DNA of 64,000 nt from Pseudaminobacter salicylatoxidans. Lineage in GTDB: Bacteria > Pseudomonadota > Alphaproteobacteria > Rhizobiales > Rhizobiaceae. The notes beneath the pieces are model-generated. The model ran no database searches and had not been told where the DNA came from. It saw only the letters and a list, made by a program, of their open reading frames with translations. A program made the translations under genes and the position numbers. Location of the stretch: positions 37,230-101,229 of the forward strand of contig NZ_QGGG01000017.1 in the NCBI RefSeq assembly GCF_003148475.1, read 5' to 3'. Shown piece after piece: positions 61,029-64,000 of this stretch (position 1 is its first letter; the number at the start of each line of letters is the position of its first letter).

Positions 61029-62447
61029 TCACAACAGCCCGAACCACCAGGTCGCCAGACCGAGAAATGCGAAGAAACCGACCACGTCGGTCACGGTCGT
61101 CACGAACACGGCCGACGCCACCGCCGGATCGGCGCCCAGCCTGTGCAGCAAAAGCGGGATGAGGATGCCCGCGAGCGCGGCCACGAACATGTTGATGATC
61201 ATGGCGGCGGCGATGATGCCGCCCAGATTGGCGTCCTGGAACCAGGTTCCGGCCACGATGCCGATCAGCACGGCAAAAATGATGCCGTTGAGGAAGCCGA
61301 CCCCCATCTCGCGGCGAATGATGCGACCGGCATTGTAGATATCGAGGTTGCGCGTGGCCAGGGCGCGCACGGTGACGGTCATGGTCTGCGAGCCGGCATT
61401 GCCCCCCATGCCGGCCACGATCGGCATCAGCACCGCCAGCGCCACGATATGCTCGATGGTGCGATCGAACAGGCCGATCACCGAGGCCGCCAGAAACGCC
61501 GTGAACAAATTGACCAGCAGCCACGGCACGCGCGAGCGCGAGGCCGTGAGGACGGTATCCGAAAGCTCCTCATCGCCAACGCCGCCCATGCGCAGCAGGT
61601 CTTCCTCCGCCTCTTCCTGGATGACGTCCACGACATCGTCGATGGTGAGCACCCCGACGAGGCGGTCGTTCTCGTCCACCACCGCGGCCGACAGCAGGTC
61701 GTACTGCTCGAATTCGCGCGCCGCCTCTTCCTGGTCCATGCTGGCCGGGATGGCATGGCGCGTCTCGTGCATCACGTCTTCGATCTTCACCGCCCGCTTG
61801 GAGCGCAGGATCTGGTCGAGGTCCAGCGCGCCGAGCAGCTTGAAGGTCGGATCGATGACGAAAATCTGGCTGAACCTGTCCGGCAGGTTCTTGTCCTCGC
61901 GCATATAGTCGATGGTCTGGCCGACGGTCCAGAAAGGCGGCACGGCCACGAATTCGGTCTGCATGCGGCGACCGGCCGTCTCTTCCGGATAATCGAGCGA
62001 ACGGCGCAGCCTGATTCGCTCGGTGAATGGAAGCTGCGCCAGGATCTCGTCCTGGTCCTGTTCGTCGAGGTCCTCGAGGATGTAGACGGCATCATCCGAA
62101 TCGAGCTGCTGCACCGCCTGCGCGATCTGCTCGTTGGGCAGGCTGTCGACGATCTCCAGCCGGATCGCCTCGTCGACCTCGGTCAGCGCGGAAAAATCGA
62201 AGTCGCTGCCAAGAAGTTCGACCAGGGTACGCCGCTGCTCCGCAGACAGCGCCTCGAGCAGATGGCCAAGCTCGGACTGGTGCAGGCTGCCGACATCGCG
62301 CTTCAGGGCCTGCGTATCATGCGCGGCAAGTGCGGCACCGACATCGGCCAGGAAAGACGAGCGCACGACGCCGTCATCGTCATAGATGTCGGCATGCAGA
62401 TGCGGATGGCCGGAGGCCTCCGGCGAATGTCCGTCCTGACCTTCCAA
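61029..62447 (-). CDS. mgtE: Magnesium transporter MgtE
   Basis: The protein has 472 residues. An N-terminal MgtE_N helical domain, two CBS domains (about 145-265) and five C-terminal TM helices with the conserved VPWLLVNLFTAFLAASVIG, MPIVAGMGGNAGSQTMTVTVRAL and FFAFLGLATWW are complete. The start is TTG at 62447, with AAGGGG 5 nt upstream and no better ATG. It regulates Mg2+ (and possibly Co2+) uptake. Confidence 0.93.
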   Translation of the reverse strand: MEGQDGHSPEASGHPHLHADIYDDDGVVRSSFLADVGAALAAHDTQALKRDVGSLHQSELGHLLEALSAEQRRTLVELLGSDFDFSALTEVDEAIRLEIVDSLPNEQIAQAVQQLDSDDAVYILEDLDEQDQDEILAQLPFTERIRLRRSLDYPEETAGRRMQTEFVAVPPFWTVGQTIDYMREDKNLPDRFSQIFVIDPTFKLLGALDLDQILRSKRAVKIEDVMHETRHAIPASMDQEEAAREFEQYDLLSAAVVDENDRLVGVLTIDDVVDVIQEEAEEDLLRMGGVGDEELSDTVLTASRSRVPWLLVNLFTAFLAASVIGLFDRTIEHIVALAVLMPIVAGMGGNAGSQTMTVTVRALATRNLDIYNAGRIIRREMGVGFLNGIIFAVLIGIVAGTWFQDANLGGIIAAAMIINMFVAALAGILIPLLLHRLGADPAVASAVFVTTVTDVVGFFAFLGLATWWFGLL

Positions 62448-62696
62448 ACGTGCCCCTTGCTGCGCTATTGCGGGAAGAACCTTGCGGTCTGGTCTAGTGC
62501 AGAATGCGCGCCGACATCAATCGAAATGAGCCCCTGTCCCCGCCCTTGTCGGCAAGTGTGATGCGATTTCCGCGCCGGCGCGTCCGCATTTCGGCAGTCG
62601 GCTTCAGACATCCCGGACGGGATAGCCGAAAAGCTGATGTCGATCTTTTATGAAAGGGAAATCAAAAGGCTGAAGAAACCTTTTAAGGTTTCGTGA

Positions 62697-62781
62697 TGGT
62701 GCGGTCGAGAAGACTCGAACTTCCACGGGTTGCCCCACAGCGACCTCAACGCTGCGCGTCTACCAATTCCGCCACGACCGC
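62697..62781 (-). tRNA. tRNA-Leu (anticodon GAG)
   Basis: The minus strand folds as a class II tRNA: GCGGTCG acceptor stem, D-loop GGAATTGGTAGAC, anticodon stem CAGCG-TTGAGGT-CGCTG with anticodon GAG, long variable arm and GTTCGAGTC T-arm. The gene encodes its own CCA (ACCA at 62697-62700). Length 85 nt. A short palindrome GAAACCTT...AAGGTTTC downstream might aid termination. Confidence 0.95.
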
Positions 62782-62990
62782 ACGTCACGACAGGGCCGGT
62801 TCCCACCGGCCAGCGGCATGTAGCAAATCACTTCGGACGACACAAGTGCGCGGCGACGAATAATCGACCTCTTTCGAAACTTCTGCGCAAGCCCTTCATC
62901 CGCCTTGAAAATCGGCCATCCGCGCACGGCAAACTGGACCTTTGGCGACACTGCCGCCATATGAGGAAGAGCAATTTTTCGGAAATCGCC

Positions 62991-63731
62991 ATGAATCAGC
63001 GCAGCCAGATCGACACATCCTTCCTGCCGACAGCGGATTCGTCGCCCGTGGAGTGGCGAATCGAGCCCGGCTTCACCGCTTATGAGGACGCGCTTGCCTT
63101 CATGGAGGCCCGTGCCGCGGCGATTCGCGACGGCAGCGCGGCCGAAATGGTCTGGCTGGTGGAACACCCGCCGCTCTATACGGCTGGCACCAGCGCCCGG
63201 ATGGAAGACCTCGTCGATCCGAATCGCTTTCCGGTATTCGACGCCGGGCGCGGCGGCGAATACACTTATCACGGCCCCGGCCAGCGCGTGGCCTACGTCA
63301 TGCTCGACCTGAAACGCCGGCGCGAAGACGTGCGCGCCTTCGTGGCCGCGCTGGAAGCCTGGATCATCGCCACCCTCGCCCGATTCAACGTGCGCGGCGA
63401 GCGGCGCGAGGATCGCGTCGGCGTGTGGGTGGTGCGCCCCGACCGGCCGCCCATGCCGGACGGCTCGCCCGCCGAGGACAAGATCGCGGCCATCGGCATC
63501 AGGCTGCGCCGCTGGGTGAGCTTTCACGGCATCGCCATCAATGTCGAGCCGGAGCTTGAACATTTCACCGGCATCGTGCCTTGCGGCGTCACCGATCATG
63601 GCGTCACCAGCCTGGTCGACCTCGGCCTGCCCGTCACCATGACAGACCTCGACATTGCCCTGAAAACCTCATTCGAAACGATATTCGGACCTGCCGAAAC
63701 ACCGTCCGGGCAAGAGCGCAAGACCGCCTGA
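62991..63731 (+). CDS. lipB: Octanoyltransferase (lipoate biosynthesis)
   Basis: The protein has 246 residues. [40 protein letters not shown] (RGG-type motif), [23 protein letters not shown] with the catalytic Lys and [14 protein letters not shown] with the nucleophilic Cys match LipB. It moves octanoyl from ACP to lipoyl domains, including the H protein of glycine cleavage. ATG at 62991 is used; ATG 62961 is an in-frame alternative. A longer upstream frame would overlap the tRNA and is rejected. Confidence 0.93.
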   Translation: MNQRSQIDTSFLPTADSSPVEWRIEPGFTAYEDALAFMEARAAAIRDGSAAEMVWLVEHPPLYTAGTSARMEDLVDPNRFPVFDAGRGGEYTYHGPGQRVAYVMLDLKRRREDVRAFVAALEAWIIATLARFNVRGERREDRVGVWVVRPDRPPMPDGSPAEDKIAAIGIRLRRWVSFHGIAINVEPELEHFTGIVPCGVTDHGVTSLVDLGLPVTMTDLDIALKTSFETIFGPAETPSGQERKTA

Positions 63732-63742
63732 CCGGCCTGAAC

Positions 63743-63829
63743 TCACATCGCCCCAATCCACATCGCCATCGTGACGAGGAACGTCCCCATGCAAATCAAC
63801 GAGATGACATCCTGAATGAAATCGCTCAT
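63743..63829 (-). CDS. 28-residue single-TM microprotein under a LexA box, SidA-like candidate
   Basis: The peptide starts at ATG 63829 and reads MSDFIQDVISLIC, then a hydrophobic MGTFLVTMAMWIGAM, i.e. one TM helix with a short polar N-terminus. AGGAGG is spaced 5 nt before the ATG, an ideal Shine-Dalgarno. A GTTC-N7-GTTC LexA box lies 34-48 nt upstream, between a TTGACG -35 and a CAAAAT -10. This layout matches SOS-induced cell-division inhibitors such as the 29-residue SidA of Caulobacter; sequence homology was not tested. It converges on lipB. Function is inferred. Confidence 0.7.
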   Translation of the reverse strand: MSDFIQDVISLICMGTFLVTMAMWIGAM

Positions 63830-63862
63830 CAGTCCCTCCTGTATTTGATATGTTTTTATTTT

Positions 63863-63887
63863 GTTCCATTTTTGTTCACGCGTCAAT
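63863..63887 (-). promoter_or_regulatory. LexA box within a sigma-70-type promoter
   Basis: GTTC (63863-63866)-N7-GTTC (63874-63877) is the direct-repeat LexA box of alphaproteobacteria. On the minus strand TTGACG (63882-63887) is a good -35; CAAAAT after 17 nt is a weak -10. LexA would cover the promoter spacer, giving SOS induction. Confidence 0.75.
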
Positions 63888-63903
63888 GCCCATGCAGGCA
63901 TTA

Positions 63904-64000
63904 GAGCGGTTCACGGCTTGATTGAATCGTCAGGATTCCCTGTTTGCTGATTTTGTGATTCAAGATGGTGGCTGGAATGGAGGCCAGCATCTGATGATCG
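63904..64000 (+). mobile_element. Probable left end of an IS630-type insertion sequence, cut by window edge
   Basis: GAGCGGTTCACGG begins next to a TA dinucleotide (63902-63903), the IS630 target. A TTGATTGAATCG...GTGATTCAAGATGG inverted pairing follows, then AATGGAGGCCAGCATCTG before an ATG at 63994. From memory this leader resembles those of rhizobial IS630 transposases. The transposase itself is outside the window. Confidence 0.45.

Noticed and set aside
62730..62990. Longer N-terminus for lipB
   Set aside because: It would start inside tRNA-Leu and has no LipB similarity.

Overview
The window reads as a stretch of a GC-rich alphaproteobacterial chromosome. It is most likely Hyphomicrobiales/Rhizobiales, in the Mesorhizobium/Aminobacter/Phyllobacteriaceae neighbourhood. 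The reasons are gene content (heterotetrameric sarcosine oxidase soxBDAG, aerobic-type cobC/cobD/cobO/cobP, cbtBA, entericidin-like lipoproteins, a LiuR-like MerR regulator), short hairpin-rich intergenic repeats typical of rhizobia, and an alphaproteobacterial LexA box (GTTC-N7-GTTC). The genus is inferred, not proven.

The dominant theme is one-carbon and methylated-amine metabolism that depends on cobalamin. Positions 1-11768 hold two divergent gene sets. To the left are a non-pyrrolysine MttB-family methyltransferase, an Fe-S protein, a FadR-type regulator and an MFS carrier. To the right are a DxHxxG corrinoid protein, DUF1638, a PF13769-type protein, MetV-like and MetF proteins, a pterin-binding methyltransferase and a RamA-like [2Fe-2S]/ASKHA corrinoid activator. 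Together these can move a methyl group from a methylated substrate through a corrinoid to tetrahydrofolate (THF) and on to methylene-THF, or run as a split methionine synthase with the homocysteine methyltransferase at 42820. A perfect palindrome resembling methionine-regulon operators precedes the pterin methyltransferase gene.

Positions 11855-19163 are mixed: an esterase, a LysR regulator, two tiny genes, a GbdR-like AraC/GATase1 regulator, two Gfo/Idh/MocA dehydrogenases and a DUF1194 protein. A dimethylglycine/sarcosine-dehydrogenase-like enzyme follows (19261-21822). An envelope glycan module (22076-29738) resembles decaprenyl-phosphoryl-pentose synthesis: DprE1-like oxidase, HAD-UbiA fusion, small flippase, SDR and a GT-C-like membrane protein. 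A large mechanosensitive channel comes next.

Positions 33105-47367 return to methyl amines: soxBDAG, a RidA protein, a nitroreductase, then an XRE-cupin regulator heading an operon of two FAD/GcvT demethylating dehydrogenases, a homocysteine methyltransferase and an aminotransferase. Positions 47459-51652 carry an NMT1-type ABC importer, a second RidA protein and a creatininase-family amidohydrolase.

Positions 51735-56594 form a cobalamin island: phosphatase, cobC, cobD/cbiB, cobO, cobP, cbtA, cbtB and a cobalamin riboswitch. It can supply the cofactor the methyl-transfer enzymes need. The right end has transporters, an aldo/keto reductase, membrane proteins, mgtE, tRNA-Leu(GAG) and lipB. 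It also has a 28-residue single-TM protein whose promoter carries a LexA box, and what looks like the left end of an IS630-type element at the border. Many neighbours overlap by ATGA or similar, pointing to translational coupling.
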